A stretch of DNA of 28,632 nt. Source: JAZOTK01 sp045534775. GTDB taxonomy: Bacteria; Bacillota; Clostridia; RUG12999. The stretch covers positions 1 to 28,632 of the forward strand of contig JAZSKI010000006.1 in NCBI GenBank assembly GCA_045534775.1. Reading direction: 5' to 3'. This document shows, piece after piece, positions 28,430 through 28,632 of this stretch; position 1 is the stretch's first letter; each line of letters begins with the position of its first letter. The translations under genes were made by a program, and so were the position numbers. The notes below the pieces were generated by a model. That model was not told the origin of the DNA and did no database searches. It was given only the letters and a program-made list of their open reading frames with translations.

Positions 28430-28632
28430 TTATACTTTTAAACATTCAATGGCAAGGTCATCTAATTTCTTTTTAAATTCGCTGTTCAGCTCGGCATCTG
28501 TTATAAAATAGTCTATGTTTTCCATAGCCGTCAGTTTCTCACAGCCGATTTCGTTTGAGCTACTTTCGCAATCAGGGAAATATTTTAATTTTGCGTTGTT
28601 AATCATCTTTTGTTTCAAGGCACATTCGTGCT
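28430..28632 (-). CDS. C-terminal end of a DeoR-family regulator (partial)
   Basis: Only the last 66 or so codons are in the window and the frame stays open past the edge, so the start is outside. The visible part, ECALKQKMINNAKLKYFPDC, SSNEIGCEKL and NIDYFITDAELNSEFKKKL, matches the end of the DeoR sugar-phosphate-binding domain. There the sequence reads E-x-x-K, a cysteine/aspartate strand, and a YxITD motif before the final helix. DeoR regulators usually repress sugar use. The target is unknown, since only the end is seen. A strong terminator follows. Confidence 0.75.
   Translation of the reverse strand, partial: HECALKQKMINNAKLKYFPDCESSSNEIGCEKLTAMENIDYFITDAELNSEFKKKLDDLAIECLKV

Overview
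The window looks like the chromosome of an anaerobic, spore-forming member of the Clostridia, probably a gut Oscillospiraceae or Ruminococcaceae-type organism. The evidence is spoVG and spoIIR, a T-box in front of asnS, a type III glutamine synthetase, a glycyl radical enzyme, many textbook sigma-A promoters (TTGACA-17-TATAAT) and Firmicutes-style AGGAGG ribosome binding sites. No species call is possible from the sequence alone.

Layout. 1-1344 is gene-poor: one small unknown gene, tRNA-Arg(CCT), and a detached 5' half of a second tRNA-Arg(CCT). 1345-3777 is an ion-transport unit read on the minus strand: a promoter, a short leader ORF, a CorA-type Mg2+ channel and a CPA2-type cation:proton antiporter. 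3800-6192 (minus) holds an ATPase of the PRK06851 type, three small clostridial proteins, spoVG and a 32-residue ORF that ends at a terminator. 6270-7660 (plus) is metY with its own promoter and terminator. 7865-8653 (minus) is a coupled pair of small unknown genes behind a structured leader. 8853-10167 (minus) is a LuxR-type regulator with its own promoter and a palindrome. 10338-16687 (minus) is a housekeeping run: spoIIR, cca, proB, proA, mnmA, bioY and a class II aldolase, with internal promoters. 16759-21839 (plus) is a nitrogen block: promoter, asparagine T-box, asnS, asnA and glnN. These make asparagine, charge tRNA-Asn and make glutamine. 22037-25064 is a divergent pair: a glycyl radical enzyme (minus) and an AraC regulator (plus).

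25366-28632 is AT-rich accessory DNA. It starts with tRNA-Lys(TTT). Immediately at its CCA end begins a cassette of about 1.9 kb bounded by 47-bp inverted repeats (39/47 identical). The cassette carries a REP-associated tyrosine transposase (RAYT), an XRE repressor and a divergent secreted protein with a copper-amine-oxidase-like stalk domain. Two REP-like palindromes with a 5' GTAG tetranucleotide lie inside it, one of them within the transposase gene itself. A tandem hairpin array, a small exported protein, a frameshifted IS200/IS605 element and the C-terminal end of a DeoR-family regulator follow.

The most interesting items are the corA leader ORF with mutually exclusive hairpins at the corA ribosome binding site, the inverted-repeat-bounded RAYT cassette with compensating REP palindromes, and the foreign-looking tRNA-Arg half. 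The orphan glycyl radical enzyme with an AraC-type 21-bp direct repeat also stands out.
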